NCBI GenBank assembly: GCA_029260015.1
Contig: JAJDEB010000036.1
Location: forward strand, 1 to 64,000
Length of the DNA stretch: 64,000 nucleotides
From: Phycisphaerae bacterium
Lineage (GTDB): Bacteria; Planctomycetota; Phycisphaerae; UBA1845
Direction of reading: 5' to 3'
In this document: piece by piece, positions 26,015-34,793 of the stretch
How positions within the stretch are numbered: position 1 is the stretch's first letter
Layout of the letters: the number at the start of each line of letters is the position of its first letter
The notes under the pieces: model-generated
Databases searched by the model: none
Told to the model about the DNA's origin: nothing
What the model saw: the letters and a program-made list of their open reading frames with translations, nothing else
Made by a program: the position numbers and the translations under genes

Positions 26015-26773
26015 CTAACCGCAACCTCCCCGATTACAACAAGGGAACACGGACTCTTGATTTGAGGTTTTGCCCTTCTTCAAGAATACGTATCGGTTCT
26101 CCAGAAGCCAAGGAATCCATTTGGACACGAATTCATCGGAGTCTTGCGCTTCGGAGGCATCGAATCCCCACTCTTTGTTGAAATTGAGTTTGAGCAAGAC
26201 GTGCTGTGCAAGCTCCCCGATGTTGCGGTGAAGTACGTTTCCCGCGTATGCTTTGGAACTCGACAGCAGTGTCAATTCATCTACGCCGCGCGGAAAATCA
26301 AACCGCGCCAACCAAGCGGCCGCGAAGATTCGCATGAATTCATCATCCTCGTTGTCGAGGATATAGTCGAACCAACTTGCGTCCGCCCTTTCTTGAACCC
26401 TTGAGAAGCACAGAGAGATGTACATCTTGACATGATGGATGTCTTCAGAGCACATCCATTGCTCATCATCGATGGCCTTGAACTCCTCAAAGAGTTGCTT
26501 TAACAGTGCAGGTGTTAATGATTCATGTGCCTGCCAAAGCCTATTAGCGGCAATGCAGGCAGTGCTGCTGTCTTTGTCGTTGATTAACTTGATAACGGTT
26601 TCAAAATCACCGGCATCGATTAGCGCCTCTATTCGCGCCGCAGGTTCATTTAAGAACTCAGCTTCGCAGAACGGCTCAACCTCACTCGGGTCACTCTGCG
26701 CAATGAGGGCGACGCATACTATAGGCAATAGGATTGGAATGATTCGCGGAAGTCGTGTGCGCACGCTAGCCAT
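26015..26773 (-). CDS. Secreted hypothetical protein bracketed by inverted repeats
   Basis: A 252-residue protein with a signal peptide (IIPILLPIVCVALIAQS). The body is helical and acidic, with pairs of helices that look like short HEAT/ARM-type repeats (for example FETVIKLINDKDSSTACIAANRLW and DDEFMRIFAAAWLARFD). The C terminus ends in a small Cys-rich piece, SVFPCCNRGGCG. Its family is not recognised. GGAGATTCACG precedes the ATG. The gene is boxed by perfect 22-bp inverted repeats at 25967-25988 and 26789-26810, leaving only about 25 bp at its 3' end and 15 bp at its 5' end. This suggests it moved, or is kept, as a unit; no transposase is present. Confidence 0.75.
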   Translation of the reverse strand: MASVRTRLPRIIPILLPIVCVALIAQSDPSEVEPFCEAEFLNEPAARIEALIDAGDFETVIKLINDKDSSTACIAANRLWQAHESLTPALLKQLFEEFKAIDDEQWMCSEDIHHVKMYISLCFSRVQERADASWFDYILDNEDDEFMRIFAAAWLARFDFPRGVDELTLLSSSKAYAGNVLHRNIGELAQHVLLKLNFNKEWGFDASEAQDSDEFVSKWIPWLLENRYVFLKKGKTSNQESVFPCCNRGGCG

Positions 26774-26788
26774 CGTGAATCTCCAACA

Positions 26789-26810
26789 GGTGCGGCAAGC
26801 CGCACCCTAC
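26789..26810 (-). repeat. REP-like repeat, variant family, right copy
   Basis: Exact reverse complement of 25967-25988. It lies just upstream of the bracketed gene's ribosome site. One further base on the outer side of each copy is also complementary. Confidence 0.95.
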
Positions 26811-26881
26811 ACGTATTCTTTGGCGTCAATTCGGTGTTGGTTGTACGGACTGCGTTTCAGTTGGTTCGAATCGACCTTTAG

Positions 26882-28108
26882 CTACGACGCCAATTCGCCC
26901 GGTTTCGGGGCGGCTTCTACTACTGCTCGCAAGAACCTGCCTGGGTTGGTGGGTTTGACGTCGGCGTTTTCGTATTGCTTGGCGATTAGCTCGCGGGTTA
27001 GGTAATCGAACTGGCGGGTTTTGAACTTTTGGATGAGGTCTTTTTGGATATCTACGAAGCTTTGGGGTTCGGTTCGCTCCATGTCGGTGCAATTGACGAT
27101 GAAGAATACACCATCGGATTCGACCACTTCACTGATACCGCCGGCGCTTAGCGAATAGAGGGCGTCTATTGCGGGCTGCCATCTTTCTCTTGCGCCGTCT
27201 TTGGAGACCCAGTCCCAATCGCCGCCGTTGCTTGCGTAGATTCCTTTTGATACATCCTTGGCTACATTTGCAAAGTCTTCGCCGCCTTTGACCCGGCGAA
27301 GAGCGGCTACTGCGTTTTGTCTGGCGTCGGATTTCTTGACGGCTGGGAACATTCGCTCGCCCACTGCATCTACCCTGCCAAATGGAATATCAATCAGTGA
27401 CATTCTTCGACGGTTGCCCACCTTCATTTCGGCGAGGTACTGCTCGTAGAATTCTTCGATCTCGCGGCGGGTCGGCTCAGCCACCTTGTGCCCGACCGAT
27501 CGCTGCAAATGCGCGATAATCATCATGTCGCGGCGGATGCGCTGGCGGTCTTCTAACATCGACACACCGCGATCGCGTAGCCACTCTTCATAGCGCGTCT
27601 GCCTGCCGCCGTGGTCCTTGTTGATGATCTCGCGGATGCGGGCATCGACGAACTCCTCGAGCTTTTTCATCTCCTCATCGTGCAGCCGACGCTTCGCCAC
27701 TTGTTCGAGAAGCGTGCTCTCCGCCTCCGAGCGAACCTGCCGGCGCAGTATCTCAATCATCTGACGTTGATATTCCTGCGGTGGCATGTCCCTAGCCATC
27801 TTCGCAAGATCGTAACGCACCCATCTGAGCACATCGTCCACCCGAATCGGTGAACCATTGACGAACAACGTCGAAACCGGTGACACATCGTTGATGTCAT
27901 CGTGTTCCTCATCGAGCATCGCCTCAGACTTTGCAAGCCGGATCGCCCGTTCATCCTTCGGCGGACGTTTGGTTTTAAGTTCATCCGGATTGCGGCCATA
28001 CCGGTCCTGATGACTGCAACCGCACGCAACAAACAGAAGAATCATGCAAACCAACATGCGAACAGCGACCAGTCGATTCGATTTGTGCGGATAACAAGCA
28101 GGCATCAT
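26882..28108 (-). CDS. PpiC/SurA-type peptidyl-prolyl isomerase lipoprotein
   Basis: A 408-residue envelope chaperone candidate. The start at 28108 overlaps the mfd stop (ATGA). The N terminus has a short hydrophobic stretch ending in LLFVACGCSH, a lipobox-like site. A SurA_N-like helical domain follows (FVNGSPIRVDDVLRWVRYDL, RDRGVSMLEDRQRIRRDMMI). A parvulin domain with FANVAKDVSKG, GGDWDWVSKDG and ISEVVESDGVFFIVNCTDM lies at about residues 250-360. Such proteins help outer-membrane or secreted proteins fold. Physical coupling to mfd is unusual. A longer frame from 28159 would overlap mfd by 55 bp and is not favoured. Confidence 0.85.
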   Translation of the reverse strand: MMPACYPHKSNRLVAVRMLVCMILLFVACGCSHQDRYGRNPDELKTKRPPKDERAIRLAKSEAMLDEEHDDINDVSPVSTLFVNGSPIRVDDVLRWVRYDLAKMARDMPPQEYQRQMIEILRRQVRSEAESTLLEQVAKRRLHDEEMKKLEEFVDARIREIINKDHGGRQTRYEEWLRDRGVSMLEDRQRIRRDMMIIAHLQRSVGHKVAEPTRREIEEFYEQYLAEMKVGNRRRMSLIDIPFGRVDAVGERMFPAVKKSDARQNAVAALRRVKGGEDFANVAKDVSKGIYASNGGDWDWVSKDGARERWQPAIDALYSLSAGGISEVVESDGVFFIVNCTDMERTEPQSFVDIQKDLIQKFKTRQFDYLTRELIAKQYENADVKPTNPGRFLRAVVEAAPKPGELAS

Positions 28109-31100
28109 TTGACGGTTTCCACGGGAGCCGGGGTTTTCGAAAGCATTTTTCGCAGACATGCCAATAGCGTCTGCCCTTCAAAGTAACTGGATCGCAACCG
28201 AACGTAAATGGTTTTCGGGTCGGGCATGCGAACGGTGCCGGGCGCATCTGCAAAAGCGGCTTGTGCCACAGCCAGATCGCGCACTGAAAATATCAAATCC
28301 GGTTCGTCAGCGACGATCGAACGAATCTCCCACTGACGGGCCAGCACACGGATTTCTGCCAAGTCCAGCAGCGTCGCAACCGATTTGGGGCTCGGTCCAT
28401 ACGCATCGGCAAGATCCGCAGCCAACCGTTCCAACTCGTCAAGTTTCTGGCACATGACGACGCGGCGATAGATGTCGATGCGAGCGCGGGCACTGGGAAT
28501 GTAGCTCTTGGGAATAAACGCGCTGACGCCGATTTCCAGATGCACCGGCGCGAGGTCGGGTTGCGGTTCACCGCGCAAAGCGCACACCGCACGTTCCATC
28601 AGTTTGCAATACATTTCATAACCGACGGCTGCGATGTGCCCGCTCTGCTGCGGACCGAGGATATTGCCCGCTCCGCGAATCTCCAAGTCGCGCATGGCGA
28701 TGCGAAACCCGGCGCCCAACTCGCTGAATTCTTCGATGGCTTTGAGTCGTCGTGCGGCTTTGGGCGTAATGGTTCGTTTCTTCGGGAGCAGCAAATAGCA
28801 ATACGCCCGATGGCTGCCTCGCCCCACGCGGCCACGCAACTGATGCAAGTCTGATAGACCGTAACGATCGGCGATGTTGATGAATATCGTGTTGACCGAT
28901 GCTAGATCGATTCCGCTTTCAATAATCGTCGTCGCAACGAGCACATCGGCTTCCCCGTTGATGAAGCGGCGCATCACGCTTTCGAGTTCGCGATCCTTCA
29001 TCTGCCCGTGCCCAACCAACACTCTGCAATCGGGAACGATGCGGCGGATGTCGTCAGCCACCCTCTCGATGTCTCGCACGAAGTTGTGGATGAAGTATAC
29101 CTGCCCGTCGCGACTCAGCTCCCGGATGATGCCCTGGCGGATGAGGTCTTCGTTGTAATGGCAGACTTCGGTGGCGATACTGCGACGATCAACCGGCGGC
29201 GTTTGCAGCGACGAAATATCGCGAATGCCCAGCATTGACATGTGCAACGTGCGCGGGATCGGTGTCGCAGAAAGCGTCAGCACTTCAACAGTGGAGCGCA
29301 TCGATTTAAGGCGTTCCTTATGCTCGACTCCGAAACGTTGTTCCTCGTCGATCACCAGTAGCCCGAGATCGGCGAACGCAACGTCCTTGCTCAACAAGCG
29401 GTGCGTCCCGATGACGATATCGACGCGTCCCTTGCGGGTTTCCTCGATAAGTTGCTTCTGCTCCTTGGGCGTGCGAAAGCGCGACAGGCAACCCACCGTA
29501 AACGGGTAGTCGGCTAGGCGTTCGCTAAACGTTTTGAAGTGCTGCTCGGCGAGAACGGTCGTGGGCACAAGAACAGCCACCTGCCTGCCGAACTCAGCGA
29601 CCTTGAACGCCGCCCGCATGGACAGTTCCGTTTTGCCGTAACCGACGTCGCCACACAGCAGGCGATCCATGGGCCGCGATCGCTGAAGGTCTTTGTTGAT
29701 TTCATCGGCGACGATGATTTGATCGTCCGTCTCGTCGTATGGAAATGCGTCTTCAAACTCACGCTGCCATGCGGTGGCGGCTGGATAACTGACGCCTTCG
29801 TGCGCTTCGCGTGCAGCTTGCGTGCGGAGAAGCGCTTCAGCCAACTCGTTGACCGCTTCCCCGGCCTTCTCTTTTGATTTTTTCCAACGCGTCCCGCCGA
29901 TTTTCGAGAGGGTCGGCTTGTGCGCCCCGGCACCGACGTATCGCTGCACGAGATCGATTTGCGACGAGGGTACATGCAGCACGGCTTTCTCGTCGAATTC
30001 GAGCGTCAGGTACTCTTCGGTCTTCTCCGAATTCTCTCGGCGCATCGTTTCCATTTTTTGGAATCGGGCGATGCCGTGGGTGGCATGGACGACGAGATCG
30101 CCTGGTTCCAGTTCCATCCAACCGTCGAGCGGATGAGACGCGACGGTTTTTCGGATCCGACGGCGCTGGCGGGATCGGTGGAATACTTCATGGTGACCGA
30201 CGACAACGGTTTTCGCGTCAGCCCAGTCGAATCCACGATGTAGAAATCCGAGTCGCGTTTCGATGCGTTTCGCGGCTAAGTGCTCGGATTCCTTGAGCAA
30301 CTCCAAGAGACGCGATTGTTCGCCTTCGTTCTCGCAAATGACATAGACGCTGCGATCTGAAGCCAGATCCAACAGCTCCCCCACCGCTTCAGCCGACCGC
30401 CCTTCAAAGCGCGAAAGCGAGCGCACGGGAAAGTGAACGCCCTCGTCATCTTTGACAGCCGGCGAGCCGAACCGCCACGAATGGACCGACGCGAACCGCC
30501 CAAGGTCCGCGAGCAACTCGCCCGTTTCGAACAAGGCTTTCTGCCCACCGGTGCGCTCGCGATACAAATCGGCAAATTCTTGAATTTCGGATGGATTATC
30601 CAAAAAGACGATCGTGTCTTTCGAGAGCAAATCGATAAAACATGCGGCTTCGGAATTCGATTTGTCGGCAACGTGCGTCGCCGCACAAATCGAGACGGCA
30701 TCTAGTCGCTCGATGGATCGCTGGGTACTGACGTTAAAGAGTCGGATGGACTCTACCGTATCACCGAAGAACTCAATGCGAATCGGATGATTCCGGTCGG
30801 CATCGAACACGTCGAAAATATCGCCGCGCCGCGCGAAGTCGCCCGGTGCTTCAATGAGGTCCAACCGGGTGAAGTCATGATCGACGAACCAAGACGTCAG
30901 GGCATCAAGTTCGATTTTCTGTCCGACCTTGACCGAGATCGTGTGGGTTTCGAGCGACTTGGCTGACGGTACCGGTTGGAGCAGCGCCTGGATTGAGGTA
31001 GCCACCATCGTCGGCACATCGCCACCTGCCAGCGAAACACACAGGCGGCGACGTTCGGCGTGAATCTCACCAGCCCCCGGTCCATCACCCGGAAGCGTCT

Positions 31101-31359
31101 CCCACGCACTGAGCAGCGCGACTGACGATTCGCTGAAAAACTCAAGATCTTCGCGGACGCTTTCAGCTTCGGTGAGATGGGCGGAGACGTATAGAATTGG
31201 TCGCTGGGTGCGGTGGGCAAGGTCGGCAGCCACCATCGGCGCGGACGATCCCCACAGGCCGGAAACCCCGACAGCCCCTGGGGGGCCGGTGATTTGTCGG
31301 GCGAGTTCTGCGAGTTTGATGTCTGCGGCGATCTGCCGGATCACCATGACATTCCCCAT
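28105..31359 (-). CDS. mfd: Transcription-repair coupling factor Mfd
   Basis: A 1084-residue DNA translocase that removes stalled RNA polymerase and recruits UvrA. Seen in order: a UvrB-like N-terminal domain ([20 protein letters not shown] through [12 protein letters not shown]), the RNA-polymerase-interacting region with [18 protein letters not shown], the helicase core with Walker [40 protein letters not shown], the translocation part [18 protein letters not shown] and a C-terminal TRCF domain. Length is close to E. coli Mfd (1148). GGGGA also lies before an internal ATG at 31347, so the start could be four codons later. The 3' end overlaps the PpiC lipoprotein gene. Confidence 0.97.
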   Translation of the reverse strand: MGNVMVIRQIAADIKLAELARQITGPPGAVGVSGLWGSSAPMVAADLAHRTQRPILYVSAHLTEAESVREDLEFFSESSVALLSAWETLPGDGPGAGEIHAERRRLCVSLAGGDVPTMVATSIQALLQPVPSAKSLETHTISVKVGQKIELDALTSWFVDHDFTRLDLIEAPGDFARRGDIFDVFDADRNHPIRIEFFGDTVESIRLFNVSTQRSIERLDAVSICAATHVADKSNSEAACFIDLLSKDTIVFLDNPSEIQEFADLYRERTGGQKALFETGELLADLGRFASVHSWRFGSPAVKDDEGVHFPVRSLSRFEGRSAEAVGELLDLASDRSVYVICENEGEQSRLLELLKESEHLAAKRIETRLGFLHRGFDWADAKTVVVGHHEVFHRSRQRRRIRKTVASHPLDGWMELEPGDLVVHATHGIARFQKMETMRRENSEKTEEYLTLEFDEKAVLHVPSSQIDLVQRYVGAGAHKPTLSKIGGTRWKKSKEKAGEAVNELAEALLRTQAAREAHEGVSYPAATAWQREFEDAFPYDETDDQIIVADEINKDLQRSRPMDRLLCGDVGYGKTELSMRAAFKVAEFGRQVAVLVPTTVLAEQHFKTFSERLADYPFTVGCLSRFRTPKEQKQLIEETRKGRVDIVIGTHRLLSKDVAFADLGLLVIDEEQRFGVEHKERLKSMRSTVEVLTLSATPIPRTLHMSMLGIRDISSLQTPPVDRRSIATEVCHYNEDLIRQGIIRELSRDGQVYFIHNFVRDIERVADDIRRIVPDCRVLVGHGQMKDRELESVMRRFINGEADVLVATTIIESGIDLASVNTIFINIADRYGLSDLHQLRGRVGRGSHRAYCYLLLPKKRTITPKAARRLKAIEEFSELGAGFRIAMRDLEIRGAGNILGPQQSGHIAAVGYEMYCKLMERAVCALRGEPQPDLAPVHLEIGVSAFIPKSYIPSARARIDIYRRVVMCQKLDELERLAADLADAYGPSPKSVATLLDLAEIRVLARQWEIRSIVADEPDLIFSVRDLAVAQAAFADAPGTVRMPDPKTIYVRLRSSYFEGQTLLACLRKMLSKTPAPVETVK

Positions 31360-31396
31360 GCTATCGACAGTGCGTTGCGGGGCAAGTGTCCCGGTT

Positions 31397-31423
31397 CAAT
31401 GCGAATGTGACAATGCGAATGTG
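31397..31423. repeat. Tandem 14-bp direct repeat in the divergent promoter region
   Basis: CAATGCGAATGTG occurs at 31397-31409 and 31411-31423, and CGCATTC in inverted orientation at 31433-31439. It lies in the space between divergent mfd and the exported 670-codon frame and could be an operator, which is inference. Confidence 0.6.
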
Positions 31424-31572
31424 TATGACCGTCGCATTCGGACTTGAGTTACGAGACAATATCCAACAAGATTCAACATCACAGTGGTGGTAACGGACCG
31501 ATAGCGCTTATATTGTCAATTGGTGGAACCAACGGTGGTCGCGGGGATTATCAATCTCGCTTCGCCGGGACG

Positions 31573-33456
31573 ATGATGGCGCAGGAGACTTTGGTGTTTC
31601 AACCCAAAACATTTCAATCCAGAACAGCAGCCCAGAAACATTTCGTCGGATGCGGCACGTTTGTTTGCATGCTTGCGTTTTTGGCAAGCCCCGCGCTGGC
31701 GGAAACCAAACCGGCATCCCTTGCTCAATACATTCCGGAAGACGTTTGGCTATTCAGCCACACGTGGCGCACACCTGAGCGCGACAAGATTGTCCAGAAT
31801 TGGGACGAAGTTATCAATGCGCTGAAGACCTGCGGGATCGAACAGGAACTCCGCAAAGCGATCTACACTACGATTCCGGACGAAAAGCAACCGGCATTCG
31901 AATCCAAATGGAACGAAATCTCCGCCGCATTCGGTGCTGTGGAATGGGTCGATCTGGTTTGCAACGAATTCGTATTTGCCGAACGCTTTAAGTCGGCCAT
32001 GCCCGACATAATCATCATCGCTCGACCCAAGCCTGAGACGTTTCAGAAAAATGTCAAAGGGCTGATAGGAATCTTTGATCTGTTCAATACCTATGCGACG
32101 GGATCGCCCAAGCCGGCCAAGGTTAGTGGTCGACTTCGTACATGGTCGATCCGGTCGGACGACGGTGATATCGGTCTGCACCTATTGCACATCGATGACA
32201 AAGTCGCATTGGTGTTCGGCCAAAGCGCCCTGACCGATGTGCATTCGCTGCTGCTCGGCGAAAAGCGAGTCGCCAGTATTCTAAACAACGAGCGATTCAA
32301 GAAGGCCATGACAGAGGTTCCCAAACCAGATTTCTCGGTGACCTTCATGGACATTGACCGGGTGTTTCAATGGGTGACGGGGCTTCCGTCGCTGATTCTT
32401 GGAAAGCATGAACACACGGCACCAATTCAAACGATCAGCGGAATCATCGCGACCGTGACCAATAAGATCGACTTCATCGACTACATCGTCATGTCGCAGG
32501 AAGTGAAAGGTAACAAGCAGATTCAACACACCGTCGCAAGAGTCAAATCCAATTGCTGCCAAAAGCCCTGCGCCAAGGCATTTTCTCAGCAAAAGCCCGT
32601 CAAGAATTTCACGAGATTCGTCCCGGCAGAGTCGAAGTCTTATGTCGTGTCGGCGATGTTCGACCTCCGCGTATTTTATGACACGCTCCTTGAAATTATC
32701 AGAAATGAAATCCCCGAAGGTGCAGGCGTTTGTCGAAAATGGGAAGACGTCCAACGCGATGCGCAGTTTAACGTCCGAGGCGATCTGCTCGACTGGATCA
32801 GCGGTGAATTCGTCGCGGTTGCATTTCCGCCCGTGAAGCAATCGTCGTTTGCCCAGGAAGACGGAGCCATGCTGTTTCGCATCCGCGATGTCGAATTGGC
32901 CCGTCAGAAGATACCGAAGCTCGTTGATCGGGCTACGACACTATTCCAAAACAGCGGACAGCAGCTAACGGTTTCGCCAGCATCGAGTTTGCCTGTCGAA
33001 GGGTTTCAGAAAATCACGGTTCCGACGATGGTGATGTTCATCGGAACGCCGTGCTTCGGAGTTTGGGACGAATGGTTCGTCGTGGGTTCATCTGAAGATG
33101 CCGTCGCCCTGATCATGAAAACCGCAGCGGGCGAACATCCGTCGATCGTTACCAACGAACGGTTCAAACGCGAAGGACTATCGACAGACCAACCGGTCGT
33201 CGGTGCGAGTTTCACCGACCTTAGCAACATCGGTCAGGAATTATCCGCCGCATTCTTCGGTTTTGGATTCGCCGCCGGTATGATCCCCAACGAACCCGAA
33301 GCCGCCCCGGCCAAGGCCATCCTCAGTTCACTCGTCCGTCTCGGACCGGTCGTCAACAAGATCGATTTTCTGAGTTCATCGAGCACGCTCACGACGTTCA
33401 AAGACAACGCCTGGCACGTCGAAAGCGTGACGACTTACAAATCGGCTGACGAGTAG
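31573..33456 (+). CDS. Large exported protein of unknown function
   Basis: The open frame begins at 31444, but the likely start is an ATG pair at 31573/31576 (MMAQETLVFQ), which places a signal-peptide-like segment (VGCGTFVCMLAFLASPALAE) about 30 residues in. The mature part of about 575 residues is soluble-looking, with no membrane helix. It has a pattern of repeated alpha/beta units: VEWVDLVCNEFVFAE, KVALVFGQSALTDVHSLL, DGAMLFRIRDVELARQKI, WFVVGSSEDAVALIMKTA. This resembles planctomycete DUF3352-type exported proteins, but I cannot name a family with confidence. No catalytic motif is visible. It appears monocistronic and divergent from mfd. Confidence 0.75.
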   Translation: MMAQETLVFQPKTFQSRTAAQKHFVGCGTFVCMLAFLASPALAETKPASLAQYIPEDVWLFSHTWRTPERDKIVQNWDEVINALKTCGIEQELRKAIYTTIPDEKQPAFESKWNEISAAFGAVEWVDLVCNEFVFAERFKSAMPDIIIIARPKPETFQKNVKGLIGIFDLFNTYATGSPKPAKVSGRLRTWSIRSDDGDIGLHLLHIDDKVALVFGQSALTDVHSLLLGEKRVASILNNERFKKAMTEVPKPDFSVTFMDIDRVFQWVTGLPSLILGKHEHTAPIQTISGIIATVTNKIDFIDYIVMSQEVKGNKQIQHTVARVKSNCCQKPCAKAFSQQKPVKNFTRFVPAESKSYVVSAMFDLRVFYDTLLEIIRNEIPEGAGVCRKWEDVQRDAQFNVRGDLLDWISGEFVAVAFPPVKQSSFAQEDGAMLFRIRDVELARQKIPKLVDRATTLFQNSGQQLTVSPASSLPVEGFQKITVPTMVMFIGTPCFGVWDEWFVVGSSEDAVALIMKTAAGEHPSIVTNERFKREGLSTDQPVVGASFTDLSNIGQELSAAFFGFGFAAGMIPNEPEAAPAKAILSSLVRLGPVVNKIDFLSSSSTLTTFKDNAWHVESVTTYKSADE

Positions 33457-33494
33457 TATGGCGACTGCGGTTTCTTGTTGGCCTTCGCGCGTTA

Positions 33495-33650
33495 CCGTCA
33501 TTCCCGCGCACGCGGGAATCTAGAAGCGCAAGAGAAGACTCCACTGTTCTTTCCATCACATATGGTCGCAACGGATCTTACACGATCAGTAACGCTTCTT
33601 TGGCAGGGGTGACGCATGCGGCTGGATTCCCGCGTGCGCGGGAATGACGG
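33495..33650. repeat. Perfect 26-bp inverted repeat (ATTCCCGCG type) enclosing about 100 bp
   Basis: Positions 33495-33520 and 33625-33650 are exact reverse complements. Each contains its own small palindrome, ATTCCCGCG-CA/TG-CGCGGGAAT. Similar CATTCCCGCG...CGCGGGAATC elements are scattered through many bacterial genomes. The 104 bp between the arms have no reading frame of note. The structure resembles a MITE-like element or a pair of REP units. Confidence 0.9.
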
Positions 33651-33671
33651 TGGGACGTGTAGCCACGTGGC

Positions 33672-33693
33672 GGTGGGCACGGTTCACCCTACG
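33672..33693 (-). repeat. REP-like palindromic repeat, single arm (copy 4)
   Basis: A 22-bp arm matching the right arm of copies 1-3, except that its GGCCC core reads GGTTC. Its CTA at 33689-33691 is the TAG stop codon of the ATP-grasp gene. No left arm was found nearby. Confidence 0.85.
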
Positions 33694-34549
33694 AATTACG
33701 CCCGCCACATTTCTCAATCATTACGACGAATCGATCCAACGCTGTCTGGCAGTGATTGAAAAACAGCGACGGTTCCATCAATTCCAACTCTGATAGCACC
33801 GGTCCTGCTTTGGTTTCGACCAAATCTGCACGGGCATAATGGATTTTATGCGGAACGGCTTGTATCGCTGCGTTGGCAACTTTGAGTTCCTGCGGACTTG
33901 GCCGCTCACTTACATCAACTTTTTCAACCTGTCCATCGAAGCGAGGACTCTTGCGAATTGCGTGGGTCCACTCACCATCAATCCATATGAGCGAACGTTC
34001 GCCAGGGTCCTGAAACCCATTCATGAACGGCTGAATCAGAATATCACCCTCTTTAAGCAGCGACATGGCATGAGCGAACGCAGAAGCATCATCGCTCGAA
34101 TCAAAGCGCTTGGCACCAAACGAACCAGCAGACACAGCCGGCTTGATCACAACGTCATCGAACGAAGCAATCGCATCCTTTGCCGCAGCACCATCAGGCA
34201 TCCGAAGCAATCGCGTGGGAACGGTGGGCACACCTGATGCTACCAATTGCAGCAGGTACTTTTTGTGGTGGTTCCACTTGACGACATCCGGCGAATTGAT
34301 CACAGCAGCGCACTCATATGCGCCGAGAATCCACACCAAAAAATCAGTCGGGGCGGTGAAGTAATTCCAAGGCGACCGAATCACGATTACGTCCAGTTCC
34401 AATTCAGGCAAACCAATTGGCTGGGTCGGCTCGTCGTCCCATGCAAGCAAGATGGGCGAGTGGCCGCGTTCCTTCAACGCTGCTTCCAAAGGCGCCGCAT
34501 CAGGATCGGGCTCCGGCAGATTCTTGCATGTCACCAAACCGACGCGCAT
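33689..34549 (-). CDS. ATP-grasp ligase (DcsG-like)
   Basis: A 286-residue ATP-grasp protein. The N-terminal pre-ATP-grasp part has MRVGLVTCKNLPEPDPDAAP, ILLAWDDEPTQ and VIVIRSPWNYFTAPTDFLVWI. This line resembles the D-cycloserine enzyme DcsG and its many uncharacterised relatives, which share a V.RS.WDY motif. The ATP-binding centre has DDVVIKPAVSAGSFGAKRF and ILIQPFMNG, and the metal-binding end reads SELELMEPSLFFNH. The product is probably a peptide-like or ureido bond, substrate unknown. No peptide-biosynthesis neighbour is present. AAGGACG precedes the ATG. The TAG stop is provided by a palindromic repeat arm. Confidence 0.8.
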   Translation of the reverse strand: MRVGLVTCKNLPEPDPDAAPLEAALKERGHSPILLAWDDEPTQPIGLPELELDVIVIRSPWNYFTAPTDFLVWILGAYECAAVINSPDVVKWNHHKKYLLQLVASGVPTVPTRLLRMPDGAAAKDAIASFDDVVIKPAVSAGSFGAKRFDSSDDASAFAHAMSLLKEGDILIQPFMNGFQDPGERSLIWIDGEWTHAIRKSPRFDGQVEKVDVSERPSPQELKVANAAIQAVPHKIHYARADLVETKAGPVLSELELMEPSLFFNHCQTALDRFVVMIEKCGGRNS

Positions 34550-34793
34550 TTTAACGTCCTTATTCTCAATTCTCGTAACCGACTGGCCCCGTTTCCGGCT
34601 ATCGCCTACACCATTTGTGTGAATTTAGGCAAGATCGCCACCCTTTTCGCTCTTCCGATCCGTGCCTTTATTCTTGCGAACGCATCGGGGCATAGTTAGC
34701 ATCGTCGCTGGCAATTGCCTTCTCCCCCCAGTCGGACACGGGCCACCTCGTATATTCAAAGCATACAAAGTTCAACAAACAGGAGTAGAGATC

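Noticed and set aside
26882..28159. Longer form of the PpiC lipoprotein starting at 28159
   Set aside because: It would overlap mfd by 55 bp and bury the lipoprotein signal; the ATGA overlap at 28108 is the better start.
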